A stretch of DNA of 20,686 nucleotides from an uncultured Curvibacter sp. (GCA_946481355.1 CAMLNH010000008.1:1-20686); one strand, 5' to 3'. Counted from the stretch's first letter, positions 1 through 8,434 are shown. The notes: generated from the letters alone by a model not told the origin. Made by a program: numbers and translations.

Positions 1-2
1 TG

Positions 3-2912
3 CAGGATCAGGTCCTCAACCGCATCGAGCGCAAGCTGCAGGAGCTGGATCATTTCGATTACGTCCGCAGCTTTGCGCGCCAGGGCTATGGCGGCATCAC
101 GCTGTGGATGAAAGGCGGCAGTAGCAAGGCCGAACTGGACAAGGCCTGGTACCAGGTGCGCAAGAAGATCGGCGACGTGCGGCAGGAATTCCCGGAGGGC
201 GTGCGCGGGCCGTTCTTCAACGACGAGTACAACGACCGCTACAGCGTTCTCTACGCGCTGAGCGCGCCCGAGCTGTCGATGGCCGAACTGGTGGACGTCA
301 CCGAAGCGGTGAAGCGGCGCTTCCAGAGCGTGCCCGGCGCGACCAAGGTCGACGTGCTGGGTAAGCAGGCCGAACGTGTGTACGTGGAGCTGCCCACTCG
401 CCGTTTGGCCGCAATGGGCATTCCGCCCACGGCGATCTTCGACGCACTGGCGCGCCAGAACTTGGTGACCCCGGCGGGTTCAGCCGACACCCTACACGAC
501 CGCGTGCAGGTGCGCGTGGATGGACGACTGAACAACGTGCGCGACGTCTCCAACGTCACGCTCGAGGTCGGAGGTCAATTGCTGCGGCTGACCGACATCG
601 CCACCGTACGTGCTGGCTACGAGGATCCCCCCAGCTTCAGCATCCGCCACAACGGTGTGCCGGTGCTGGCCATCGGTGTGGCAATGCAGGCCAACGGCAA
701 CGTGCTGGACTTCGGGCAGGCACTGGAGCATCGACTTGAGCAGATCCGGCAGGAGCTGCCGGCCGGCGTGGATATACAGCAGTACGCCGACCAGCCTCGG
801 GTGGTGTCCGAATCGATCTGGGAGTTCGAACGCGCCTTCCTCGAAGCCCTGGCCATCGTGCTGGCCGTTTCCTTTCTCTTCCTGGGCTGGCGCACCGGCA
901 TTGTGGTGGCCGCTTCGGTTCCCCTGGTGCTGGGGCTCGTCGCCGCCGTGATGGTTGCCGCCGGCTGGAACCTGGACCGCATCTCGCTCGGTGCACTGAT
1001 CATCGCACTGGGTCTGCTGGTCGACGATGCCATCATCGCGGTGGAAATGATGGTGGTCAAACTGGAACAAGGCTGGGACCGCCTGCGCGCAGCCAGTTAT
1101 GCCTACACGTCCACCGCGTTTCCCATGCTGACCGGTACGCTGATCACGGCCGCCGGTTTCATGCCGGTGGGCTTCGCGAAGTCGATCGCCGGCCAATACG
1201 CGGGCGGCATCTTCTGGGTTGTGGGTGTGGCGCTCATCCTGTCCTGGGTCGTGGCGGTTGTCTTCACGCCCTACCTGGGGGTGCTGCTGCTGCCCAAGAA
1301 CCTGGCAACCGGCAGCCACCACGACGTCTACGACCGGCCGATCTACCACCGTTTGCGGCGAGTCGTCGATCGGGCCGTACAGCACCGGGCCTGGGTGCTG
1401 GGCATCACGGTGCTGATCTTCGTCATCGCCGGCGCCGGCATGCTCAAGGTGCAGCAGCAGTTCTTTCCCACCGCATCGCGGCCAGAGCTGCTGGTGGAAC
1501 TGCGGCTGCGCGAGGGCGCATCGTTCGCTGCCACGCGGCGCCAGGTGCAACTGCTCGAAAAACAACTGGCCCGGGACCCGGACATCCAGTTCTTCACCGC
1601 CTACATCGGGGCTGGCACACCGATCTTCTACCTGTCAATCTCGCCCGAACTGCCCAACCCGGGTTTCGCCCAGTTCGTGGTCAAGACGGCAGGAATTGAA
1701 CAGCGCGAGCGCGTGCGCGCCCGACTGCTGGAGCTGTTCGCCCATGATGAGGCTCTGCCCGACGTGCAGGCGCGTGTCACGCGTCTGGAGTTCGGCCCCC
1801 CGGTGGGCTTCCCGGTCCAGTTCCGAGTCGTCGGTCCGGACAAGGCTCAGGTACGCGATATCGCCTATCAGGTACGCGACACGGTGCGCCAGAGCACGCT
1901 GGTGCGGGACACTCAGCTGGACTGGAATGAACAGGTCCGGTCGGTGCGGGTCCGGGTCGACCAGGACAAGGCACGCCTGCTGGGCCTGACGAGTGCCGAC
2001 ATCCAGGGCCTGGTGCAGACGGCGCTGGACGGTGTGCCGGTCACACAGATCCGCCGCGGCGAAGAACTCGTCGACGTGGTCGTGCGCGCCACACCTGGGG
2101 AGCGCAAGAGCATCGGTCAGATCGGCGACCTGCAGGTCTTCACGCGTGGTGGCGTGACCGTGCCCTTGTCCCAGGTGGCGCGCATCGAGCCGGCGTTCGA
2201 AGAGCCTGTGCTGTGGCGGCGCAACCGCGACATGGCGCTCACCGTGCGCAGCGACCTGGTCGATGGCGTGCAAGGCCCCTATGCCACAGCTCAGATCCGG
2301 CCGTCGTTGCAGCCCATCGTCGACAGCTTGCCGCCGGGTTACCGCATCGAGGAAGGTGGCGCGATTGAGGAGAGCGACAAAGCCAACGAGGCGCTGTTCG
2401 CCGTGTTCCCCATCATGTTTGCCGTGATGCTCACGCTGCTGATGATCCAGCTGCAGAGCTTCTCGCGTCTGTTCATGGTATTCATCACAGGGCCACTCGC
2501 GCTGATCGGCGTGGTGCCGGCACTGTTGATCTTTCAGGCCCCGTTCGGCTTCGTCGCCCTGCTCGGCGTGATTGCGCTTGGCGGGATGATCATGCGCAAC
2601 TCGATCATCCTAGTTGACCAGATCGACCAGGACATCGCCCGCGGCGTGGCGCCATGGACAGCCATCGTCGATGCGACGGTCAGGCGCTCGCGCCCGGTCG
2701 TACTGACGGCAGCGGCAGCAGTGCTGGCAATGATCCCGCTCACGCGCAGTGTGTTCTGGGGGCCGATGGCGATCTCGATCATGGGTGGCCTGGTAGTTGC
2801 GACGGCACTCACGCTGGTGTTCGTGCCGGCACTCTATGCCGCGTGGTTCCGCGTGCGGCGCGATAGCCCTGCCCGGGCTTCGGACGCCACCGTGGTAGCC
2901 GCGCCTGTCTGA
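3..2912 (+). CDS. RND-family efflux permease, N-terminus outside window
   Basis: Inner-membrane proton-driven permease of the HAE-1 type RND efflux family, which works with a periplasmic adaptor and an outer-membrane channel. The frame is open from base 3 with no start, so the gene is cut by the window edge. 969 residues are visible against about 1,020 usual, so only TM1 and its surroundings are missing. The TM4 proton-relay pair Asp-Asp lies at visible residues 341-342 (bases 1023-1028). The second periplasmic domain contains an FGPPVGFPVQFRVVGP stretch typical of the family. The TM10 stretch reads GMIMRNSIILVDQ, with Arg where AcrB has its relay Lys. The protein ends in a normal TM12 (VFVPALYAAWF) and a short tail. 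The adaptor gene is presumably upstream, out of view. An MFS gene follows after 61 bases. Family is secure; substrate is unknown. Confidence 0.95.
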   Translation, partial: QDQVLNRIERKLQELDHFDYVRSFARQGYGGITLWMKGGSSKAELDKAWYQVRKKIGDVRQEFPEGVRGPFFNDEYNDRYSVLYALSAPELSMAELVDVTEAVKRRFQSVPGATKVDVLGKQAERVYVELPTRRLAAMGIPPTAIFDALARQNLVTPAGSADTLHDRVQVRVDGRLNNVRDVSNVTLEVGGQLLRLTDIATVRAGYEDPPSFSIRHNGVPVLAIGVAMQANGNVLDFGQALEHRLEQIRQELPAGVDIQQYADQPRVVSESIWEFERAFLEALAIVLAVSFLFLGWRTGIVVAASVPLVLGLVAAVMVAAGWNLDRISLGALIIALGLLVDDAIIAVEMMVVKLEQGWDRLRAASYAYTSTAFPMLTGTLITAAGFMPVGFAKSIAGQYAGGIFWVVGVALILSWVVAVVFTPYLGVLLLPKNLATGSHHDVYDRPIYHRLRRVVDRAVQHRAWVLGITVLIFVIAGAGMLKVQQQFFPTASRPELLVELRLREGASFAATRRQVQLLEKQLARDPDIQFFTAYIGAGTPIFYLSISPELPNPGFAQFVVKTAGIEQRERVRARLLELFAHDEALPDVQARVTRLEFGPPVGFPVQFRVVGPDKAQVRDIAYQVRDTVRQSTLVRDTQLDWNEQVRSVRVRVDQDKARLLGLTSADIQGLVQTALDGVPVTQIRRGEELVDVVVRATPGERKSIGQIGDLQVFTRGGVTVPLSQVARIEPAFEEPVLWRRNRDMALTVRSDLVDGVQGPYATAQIRPSLQPIVDSLPPGYRIEEGGAIEESDKANEALFAVFPIMFAVMLTLLMIQLQSFSRLFMVFITGPLALIGVVPALLIFQAPFGFVALLGVIALGGMIMRNSIILVDQIDQDIARGVAPWTAIVDATVRRSRPVVLTAAAAVLAMIPLTRSVFWGPMAISIMGGLVVATALTLVFVPALYAAWFRVRRDSPARASDATVVAAPV

Positions 2913-2973
2913 GCACGACGAGGCTCTCGCTTGCCATGCATCCAACCGCAAACAACCTTCTTGAGACGATACC

Positions 2974-4377
2974 TTGAGTGCTTCATCACACACCGATGTC
3001 AGACCCGTAACAGCAGCACCGGCCTCCGCCTGGTCTGTGTTTGCCGTGGCCAGCATCGCGATATTCCTGGTTTCCATCGACACGACCGTGCTGTTCGCGG
3101 CGTTCGGCGCCCTGCGAGACGGGTTCCCGCAAAGCACCGCTGCAAACCTGTCGTGGGTACTGAACGCCTACACCGTGGTTTATGCAGCGCTGCTGGTGCC
3201 CGCTGGCAGGTTGGTCGATGCGCTCGGACACAAGCGCGTATTCCAGCTCGGCCTGCTGCTGTTCCTGGCCGCATCTGCCGCCTGCGGTGCAGCGCCATCG
3301 GTGAGCGTCCTGGTCGCCGCCCGTGTGCTTCAGGCCGTGGGCGCTGCGCTTCTCACGCCGGCTTCGCTTGCGCTCGTGCTCGGTGCATTCCCAGCGGACC
3401 GGCGCGCCGTTGCGGTGAGCCTGTGGGGTGCCGTTGGCGGCCTAGCTGCCGCGCTGGGCCCGAGCATCGGAGCTGCGATCGTCGATGCGCTGGGTTGGCG
3501 TTGGGCGTTCTTTCTGAACCTGCCGCTGGGGCTGGTGGCTTGGTGGCGCGGCCGCAGCAGGCTCGACGAGTGGCGGGATGAGAAAGGAGACGCATCGCTC
3601 GACGGCGTGGGCATCGGGCTGCTCGTCACGGGCGTGGGCGCGCTGGCCTACGGCATCGTCGAGGTCGACGTTCTGGGATGGCAGTCGCACACCGTCCTGG
3701 GTGCGTTGGCCGATGGGCTGGTGCTTCTTTCGGTGTTTGTCGTCTGGGCCCGACACAGGCCGAACTCAGCGGTTGATCTGACGCTCTTCGCCGACCTGAC
3801 CTACCGGTACGTCAACCTCGCCACCCTGTCCTTCGGCATCGCGTTCTCGATGATGTTCTTCGCGATGTTCTTCTTCCTGATGCAGGTGTGGCACTATTCG
3901 CTACCGCAAGCCGGGCTGGCGGTGTCTCCGGGGCCGGCCCTCGTTGTACCGGTGGCCATGGTAGCAGGCCGCATCGCTGCGCGGGTGGGGCACCGCCTCT
4001 TGCTCGTCGTTGGCAGCCTGCTTTACGCCGCGGGGGGACTTTGGCTCTACATGCGCATAGGCCCAGTTTCTGACTATCTTGGCGTCTGGCTTCCAGGGCT
4101 GATGATGACCGGTACGGCGGTCGGACTGGTGTTGCCGTCACTCAGCGGTGCCGCCGTGGCTCGCTTGGCGCCCGCGCGGTTCGGCGTGGGCAGTGCCGTC
4201 AACCAGGCCGTGCGCCAGATGGGTAGTGTGCTGGGTGTGGCGGCCACCGTGGCGTTCGTCGGCCATGCAACTCCAGGGATCGCAGATTTCCGCTCGCTCT
4301 ATGCGACGCACATCGCACTGGCGCTTCTCACGGCGATGCTTTGCCTGCGGATCGATACCGCACCGCAGAATCACTGA
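2974..4377 (+). CDS. DHA2-type MFS drug exporter
   Basis: Major facilitator superfamily exporter of the 14-helix EmrB/QacA (DHA2) type, acting as a proton antiporter in the inner membrane. The 467 residues are hydrophobic throughout. An SIDTTV stretch lies in helix 1 (about residues 34-39), motif A GRLVDALGHKR at 78-88, and a motif-C-like GGLAAALGPSIGAA at about 155-168, followed by GWRWAFFLNLPLG. The start must be TTG at 2974: an in-frame TGA sits at 2962-2964, and no ATG occurs before the middle of the protein. Only a weak GAGA lies upstream as ribosome site. It follows the RND permease by 61 bases and precedes the LysR gene by 34, so the three are probably co-transcribed. The substrate cannot be read from sequence. 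Drug, dye or aromatic-compound export is the usual role of the family. Confidence 0.92.
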   Translation: MSASSHTDVRPVTAAPASAWSVFAVASIAIFLVSIDTTVLFAAFGALRDGFPQSTAANLSWVLNAYTVVYAALLVPAGRLVDALGHKRVFQLGLLLFLAASAACGAAPSVSVLVAARVLQAVGAALLTPASLALVLGAFPADRRAVAVSLWGAVGGLAAALGPSIGAAIVDALGWRWAFFLNLPLGLVAWWRGRSRLDEWRDEKGDASLDGVGIGLLVTGVGALAYGIVEVDVLGWQSHTVLGALADGLVLLSVFVVWARHRPNSAVDLTLFADLTYRYVNLATLSFGIAFSMMFFAMFFFLMQVWHYSLPQAGLAVSPGPALVVPVAMVAGRIAARVGHRLLLVVGSLLYAAGGLWLYMRIGPVSDYLGVWLPGLMMTGTAVGLVLPSLSGAAVARLAPARFGVGSAVNQAVRQMGSVLGVAATVAFVGHATPGIADFRSLYATHIALALLTAMLCLRIDTAPQNH

Positions 4378-4411
4378 ACGCTCGCTGGATTCGAAGTGCC
4401 GGAGCATCACC

Positions 4412-5362
4412 ATGGATGTCCTTCAATCGATGCGTGTTTTTCAGAGCGTGGTAGATGAAGGCGGATTTGCGGCCGCCGCACGCAAGATGGATCTTGCGCC
4501 GGCAGTTGTCACCCGCCACATCAAGGACCTCGAGCAATCGCTCGGCGCCCGACTGCTCCATCGCACGACGAGGAAGATGTCACTGACACAGGTAGGTGAG
4601 GGCTACCTGTCGCGCTTGCGCCTGATCCTTGCGGAAATCGAGGAGGCTGCGGACCAGGCCCGGTCGCATTCAAATGAGATTTCTGGCCGTCTGCGTGTGG
4701 CCACGACGTCGCTGGTGGCCGTGAATCTGCTTGCGCCGTGTGTGGCCGACTTTCAGAGACAGCACCTCGAAGTGCAGGTCGAAATTCACACCTCAGACCG
4801 CCCGGCGCAGGATCTACACCAGTTCGACCTGGCCATTGTGGGACAAGATGATCATCTGGATGCCGACGTCGTCGTCCGCCCCGTGCTCGACATGAACTAC
4901 GTCCTGTGCGGCTCGACGAGTTACCTTCAGGTTCATGGCGTGCCGACAGTTCCGGAGGACCTGTCGCGTCATCGCATGGTGCGCCTACGTGCCCCAGGCA
5001 CACGGTTGCATGCCATCGAGCTCCTGAACCCTGCGGAGGGGGATCGCAGACTGGAGGTTACGCCTGCCTGGTCCGTTACTTCGAACGACGACGAGACGGC
5101 GTACCAAGCTGCCCTGGCGGGCGCGGGGCTCACTTTTCTGCCGGAGCTTGCATTGACAGCGCGCATGCACGGCGGGCAGCTACGTCGTGTGCTTGCGCCA
5201 TGGGTCAGCGCTGAAGGATTGAGGCTCGTGGCCACACTGCCCAGCAGGCGATTTCTGCCCTTGCGCACACGCGCCTTCCTGGAATTCTTCGTCCAGCACG
5301 TCCAGACGGTGGCAGCCACGAGCGGGATCGAGCAGTCGCGGCCAGCGCCGATGGACGATTAA
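4412..5362 (+). CDS. LysR-type transcriptional regulator
   Basis: A 316-residue LysR-type regulator. The N-terminal winged helix-turn-helix occupies about residues 1-60: MDVLQSMRVFQSVVDEGGF, then FAAAARKMDLAPAVVTRHI and LGARLLHRTTRKMSLT. The periplasmic-binding-protein-like effector domain follows at about 88-300. The frame is open as far back as 4148 inside the MFS gene, but the ATG at 4412 gives the family N-terminus and has GGAG at 4401-4404, seven bases upstream. Unlike most LysR genes it is not divergent from its neighbours but last in the same-strand efflux cluster, so it may control that cluster and itself. This is an inference; I see no clear T-N11-A operator in the short gaps. Its 3' end overlaps, on the other strand, the C-terminal part of an open frame that looks truncated. 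Confidence 0.95.
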   Translation: MDVLQSMRVFQSVVDEGGFAAAARKMDLAPAVVTRHIKDLEQSLGARLLHRTTRKMSLTQVGEGYLSRLRLILAEIEEAADQARSHSNEISGRLRVATTSLVAVNLLAPCVADFQRQHLEVQVEIHTSDRPAQDLHQFDLAIVGQDDHLDADVVVRPVLDMNYVLCGSTSYLQVHGVPTVPEDLSRHRMVRLRAPGTRLHAIELLNPAEGDRRLEVTPAWSVTSNDDETAYQAALAGAGLTFLPELALTARMHGGQLRRVLAPWVSAEGLRLVATLPSRRFLPLRTRAFLEFFVQHVQTVAATSGIEQSRPAPMDD

Positions 5363-5612
5363 CGGGCTGCCGGAAAGCAGCGTCCAGATTCTCCGGGGCC
5401 TTGGCGCTTTCATGGAGCGCTTTCACACCGACCAGGATGCGCTCGCCATGGTCTTCCACGTAGACCACGAGACGGCGGCGTGATTTGACGACAGCCATAT
5501 AGAACTCTGCGGGCACGCCGGCGATGCCGACCATATGGACGGCGAACTTTTCCTGCAGGCTGAGCTTGAACTGGTCGTCGGGATCCAGGCTTTCCATATC
5601 CGCGCCCACCAT
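5205..5612 (-). CDS. hypothetical protein, probably truncated or frameshifted
   Basis: I do not recognise this protein. Residues 1 to about 83 read like a real globular protein: MESLDPDDQFKLSLQEKF, VPAEFYMAVV, then a beta-rich RRRLVVYVEDHGERILVGV and ALHESAKAPENLDAAF. From about residue 84 on, the frame runs antisense through the 3' end of the LysR gene and becomes low-complexity and Arg/Ser/Ala-rich, so the true C-terminus is probably lost near 5363. The start is uncertain. ATG 5612 and ATG 5597 lack a good ribosome site. A better Shine-Dalgarno (GAGGA, 5683-5687) stands six bases before TTG 5676 in a different frame (LKRSATDRKFFMPMVLALGAG), and a single-base change would join the two frames. 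It lies 95 bases after the 371-aa gene on the same strand and may be the last member of that cluster. It could be a pseudogene. Confidence 0.45.
   Translation of the reverse strand: MVGADMESLDPDDQFKLSLQEKFAVHMVGIAGVPAEFYMAVVKSRRRLVVYVEDHGERILVGVKALHESAKAPENLDAAFRQPVNRPSALAATARSRSWLPPSGRAGRRIPGRRVCARAEIACWAVWPRASILQR
5366..5381 (+). terminator. weak hairpin just after the LysR stop
   Basis: GCTGC (5366-5370), a six-base loop, then GCAGC (5377-5381) form a perfect five-base-pair stem four bases after the LysR stop codon. No T-run follows, so it is at best a weak terminator. It also lies where the - strand hypothetical gene seems to be cut. Confidence 0.2.
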
Positions 5613-5707
5613 CGCCCGCGCCCAGCGCCAAGACCATGGGCATGAAGAATTTCCGGTCAGTTGCCGACCGCTTCAACGGCACTCCTCGAATGCCCCTTCC
5701 ATGACGC

Positions 5708-6823
5708 TTAACAGCCGAAAAGGCACGACTTGTCCAGGGTCACCTCGATCGTCTCGCCGTCAGCGGGCACGACGACGCGCTTCTCGAAGGTCACCCCTTG
5801 CTGGAAGGCATAGGTGTTGACGGTGATCTGGTCGTTTGAGCCTATATGACGCCCCCCGGCCGTGTACACGTCCGTTCGGCCGATCACTTCTACCTGGTTA
5901 CGGGTTCGCTCGTAGGAGAAGTCGGTGATCAGCAGGTATTCGCCCGGGGGCATGTTGGTGAACATGAAGCTACCCTGGTCATCCAGAATCTTGGTGCGCA
6001 TGAAGTGCTTCAGGATGGCCTGGGGAATGTGCTTCGGCATTTTCTGGTCGCGCTTCACCTGCTCATGCCAGACCTTGAATTCGTCGGTCATCCAGATCAG
6101 GCCGACCGTTTCGCTGCCTTTGGGCGGATATTTCCTGGCGGCCAGCAAAGCCCCCTTGAAGTAGGCCTGCCCCTTGATGACGGAGGTGCCCAGCGGCCGG
6201 ATTTCCGCCGTGGCTTCCTTCAGCGTCTGACCCGCGAACTGCCGGCCCTCCAGGCAGCCGAGCATGGCCTTGCGTGCCAGTGCCAAGCCGTCGTAGTCCA
6301 GCGAGAAGACCGTGGCGCCTTCCAACCGGATCTGCATATTGTGTTCGCTATCCCGCATCGACTGCATGGTCTGCCGGACGTCGCCAGCCGCAACGGCAAG
6401 AAGGCCTTGCTGCGAACCCTGCTGGCGCGGGAGCTGCGTGGCACGCAGGCGCGTTGACGCCAGGCTGTGCTGTACCAGTTCCACCTGAATGTCCTGGGGG
6501 GATGGGGACGGTGGGATGTTTTCCCCATTGAACAGGATCACGGCGTTGGACGTCTTCTTCGTAGGTCCCAGTATGGTGAAGCCGGATTGCTGCTTTCTTG
6601 CCGACACGAACTTCACCGAGCAGTTCATGCGCGGGTTTGCCGGGTCCTCATGCAGCATCCAGGCACCCAATCCGGACTTGGTCACCAGCTTGGTGTTGCC
6701 GTCGAACGGCAGCCCTGGGCCGCCCGGTTGGGTTGCCCCTGCGGCAGCCGCCATACCGGCCACCAGGAGCGGCCAGAGCGTGAACCGCATGCGCCGCGCG
6801 ATGGAGGGTTCAGGCATGGGCAT
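5708..6823 (-). CDS. exported protein with carboxypeptidase-regulatory-like domain
   Basis: A 371-residue protein of unknown function. The ATG at 6823 follows the upstream stop by three bases, so translation is probably coupled. Met12 is an alternative start that gives a cleaner signal peptide (MRFTLWPLLVAGMAAAAGA), hence export to the periplasm or surface. The first mature domain, about residues 60-200, starts with a Cys68-containing strand (NCSVKFVSARKQQSGFTI) and ends in a helix, DYDGLALARKAMLGCLEGRQ (175-194), loosely like IalB-type secreted domains. The second, about 215-365, contains GSFMFTNMPPGEYLLITDF, the pattern of the prealbumin-like carboxypeptidase regulatory fold. The chain ends in CLFGC, giving four Cys in the mature part (68, 190, 367, 371) that may form disulphides. 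No catalytic motif is visible. A binding or structural role in the envelope is a guess. Confidence 0.8.
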   Translation of the reverse strand: MPMPEPSIARRMRFTLWPLLVAGMAAAAGATQPGGPGLPFDGNTKLVTKSGLGAWMLHEDPANPRMNCSVKFVSARKQQSGFTILGPTKKTSNAVILFNGENIPPSPSPQDIQVELVQHSLASTRLRATQLPRQQGSQQGLLAVAAGDVRQTMQSMRDSEHNMQIRLEGATVFSLDYDGLALARKAMLGCLEGRQFAGQTLKEATAEIRPLGTSVIKGQAYFKGALLAARKYPPKGSETVGLIWMTDEFKVWHEQVKRDQKMPKHIPQAILKHFMRTKILDDQGSFMFTNMPPGEYLLITDFSYERTRNQVEVIGRTDVYTAGGRHIGSNDQITVNTYAFQQGVTFEKRVVVPADGETIEVTLDKSCLFGC

Positions 6824-6826
6824 GGC

Positions 6827-8110
6827 TTATTTCCCAGCGGTGGGAACATCCGGCACGGTCAACAGACCATGACACGGATTGATGCCCAGTTGATTGGATG
6901 CACCGGCGATGCGGATATCGGCCACACGCCATGATTTCTCTTTGTCTTGCAGCATCACGAACTGCGCCTCGCAACTGGTGCGCACACCTTGCTCCAGAAC
7001 CCGCCCGCTCGGGACATGCACCATGGCCGACGAGTTGTCGAAAGACTGGCCGTAGCCCAGGAACTTCAGGTTGCCGGACTGCGTGATGGCCGGGGCACCC
7101 ATTTTGGCGGCCACCTCGCTTTCTTCGCGGGACAGCCAGACCATCAATGCCGAGGCTTCCATCTTGCTGAGCGCACGCTTGCCGCGCACCCTGCCCGCCG
7201 CCTCCACAAATTCACGTTCGGCCTGCATCTTCTTCAGCTTGGGCAGGTATGTCTCGTTCGTCTTTTGCACGGCGTCGTCCATCTGCTTCTGGATCGCGGC
7301 GTACTGGGCCTCGTTGCGGGTCTTTTCCTGCGGGCTCAGTTTTTTTACCCAGAGCCCGGAAGGATCCGGTCGCTTGCTGCCTTTCCACAACACGTTCCAG
7401 CTCAGGTTCAGCAGGTCGATGACAGTCTTGGCTTCGAGCGCATGCACCGGCTCGAGCAAGCCGATCTTCTGCAGCTCGGCATTGAAGCGGCCCGCGTCGA
7501 ACTGGCCGTTGTTGATGGCTGCCTGCAAGGCGCTGCGCACATCTTCGCCCTGGCAGGCAAACTTCTGCGCCTTGATCATCGGCGCGCGGGCGTCCTTGGC
7601 CCAACCGGTCTCCGGCAGCGGCCGGTTGGACAGATCGACCCTGGGCACCGTGTAGCTGCGTGCGACAACGCGCATGTTGACCGGGTCGCTCCACCTGGCC
7701 GGGTCATTCCAGCCATCCACCACGACGGACGAACTGTACGGCCTGCCCTCTTGTCTGGCAGCCTGGGCCGCCTTCTGGGCTTCGCTGTAGGACAAGGCCC
7801 GGTACTTGTTCAGACACTCAAACTGCAGTTTCAGCTCGGTCCACTCGGGTGCCGTGGCAGACTCGTGAACCACCACCACGGGCATTTCCCAGAGGCTGGT
7901 CCTGGCCATGACGTCACGGCTCTTGCCGAGCATGGCGTCCACCTCGGTTCGTTCGGTGGTGCGGGTGATCTCCGCAAAATAGGCCTCTCGCCGGCCTGAT
8001 TCACCCTGCTGGTGAAACAGAACCCAGCCTGCAAAGGCGGTATTGCTCAAGGCGGCCAGCAGGCACAGGCCTGCCAGTTTGGATAGGTGACTCATCGCGA
8101 GAAGCTTCAT
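6827..8110 (-). CDS. exported protein of unknown function, 427 aa
   Basis: Not recognised. Residues 1-27 form a signal peptide: Lys at 2 and 11, a hydrophobic core, and the cleavage site AFA before Gly28. Met6 is an alternative start with the same signal. The mature N-terminal part, about 28-160, is a beta-rich stretch ending in a Cys99 strand (LKLQFECLNKYRALSYSEAQK) and resembles surface-adhesin-E-like domains in outline only. The middle, about 255-340, is charged and helical (KLSPQEKTRNEAQYAAIQKQMDDAV), probably coiled coil. The C-terminal part, about 345-415, is again beta-rich with Cys380 and Cys413. The four mature Cys (99, 186, 380, 413) could pair in the periplasm. It begins 24 bases after the small lipoprotein gene and ends three bases before the 371-aa gene, so the three probably act together. 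No enzyme motif is seen. Confidence 0.8.
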   Translation of the reverse strand: MKLLAMSHLSKLAGLCLLAALSNTAFAGWVLFHQQGESGRREAYFAEITRTTERTEVDAMLGKSRDVMARTSLWEMPVVVVHESATAPEWTELKLQFECLNKYRALSYSEAQKAAQAARQEGRPYSSSVVVDGWNDPARWSDPVNMRVVARSYTVPRVDLSNRPLPETGWAKDARAPMIKAQKFACQGEDVRSALQAAINNGQFDAGRFNAELQKIGLLEPVHALEAKTVIDLLNLSWNVLWKGSKRPDPSGLWVKKLSPQEKTRNEAQYAAIQKQMDDAVQKTNETYLPKLKKMQAEREFVEAAGRVRGKRALSKMEASALMVWLSREESEVAAKMGAPAITQSGNLKFLGYGQSFDNSSAMVHVPSGRVLEQGVRTSCEAQFVMLQDKEKSWRVADIRIAGASNQLGINPCHGLLTVPDVPTAGK

Positions 8111-8134
8111 TCAGGCATGCGCTGCCTTGGGGGC

Positions 8135-8434
8135 TCAACTGCCCTTGCGCTTGCAGCTGGGCGGATTGGTCATGCCGAAACTCAGCAGGTTGCCGCCGTT
8201 GATGATGCAGCTGTATTCCCTGCCATTGCGTGCCTTGACGGCGTAGAAGGTGTTGGTACCTTCGGTGCGGCGATTGAGCAGCGCCAGTTCACCTGGCGAC
8301 AAGCCAAGCGCGCCTGCGGCTTCAGACTTCAGGCGCTCATCGGAGAGGCTGTTGGTTGAGCCGGCGATGCTGCCGCAGCCGCCCAGCGACATGAGCGTGG
8401 CCAATGCAAGTGCCAGGGCTTTGATCTGAGCCAT
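8135..8434 (-). CDS. small lipoprotein
   Basis: A 99-residue lipoprotein. Residues 1-19 are a type II signal ending in the lipobox LGGC, so Cys20 would be lipidated and the +2 residue Gly would send it to the outer membrane. The mature part has a short helical stretch (SDERLKSEAAGALGL) and a strand-rich end with Cys76 and Cys94, able to form one disulphide. The pattern resembles small proteobacterial lipoproteins of unknown function. The ATG at 8434 has AAGGA nine bases upstream. It is first in a same-strand run of exported genes, with a candidate promoter 40-70 bases upstream. The lipobox is directly visible; the role is not. Confidence 0.8.
   Translation of the reverse strand: MAQIKALALALATLMSLGGCGSIAGSTNSLSDERLKSEAAGALGLSPGELALLNRRTEGTNTFYAVKARNGREYSCIINGGNLLSFGMTNPPSCKRKGS

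Noticed and set aside
492..1565. A 357-codon open frame on the - strand inside the RND gene
   Set aside because: The translation is His, Gln and Asp-rich without any domain, while the opposite strand encodes a clear RND permease.
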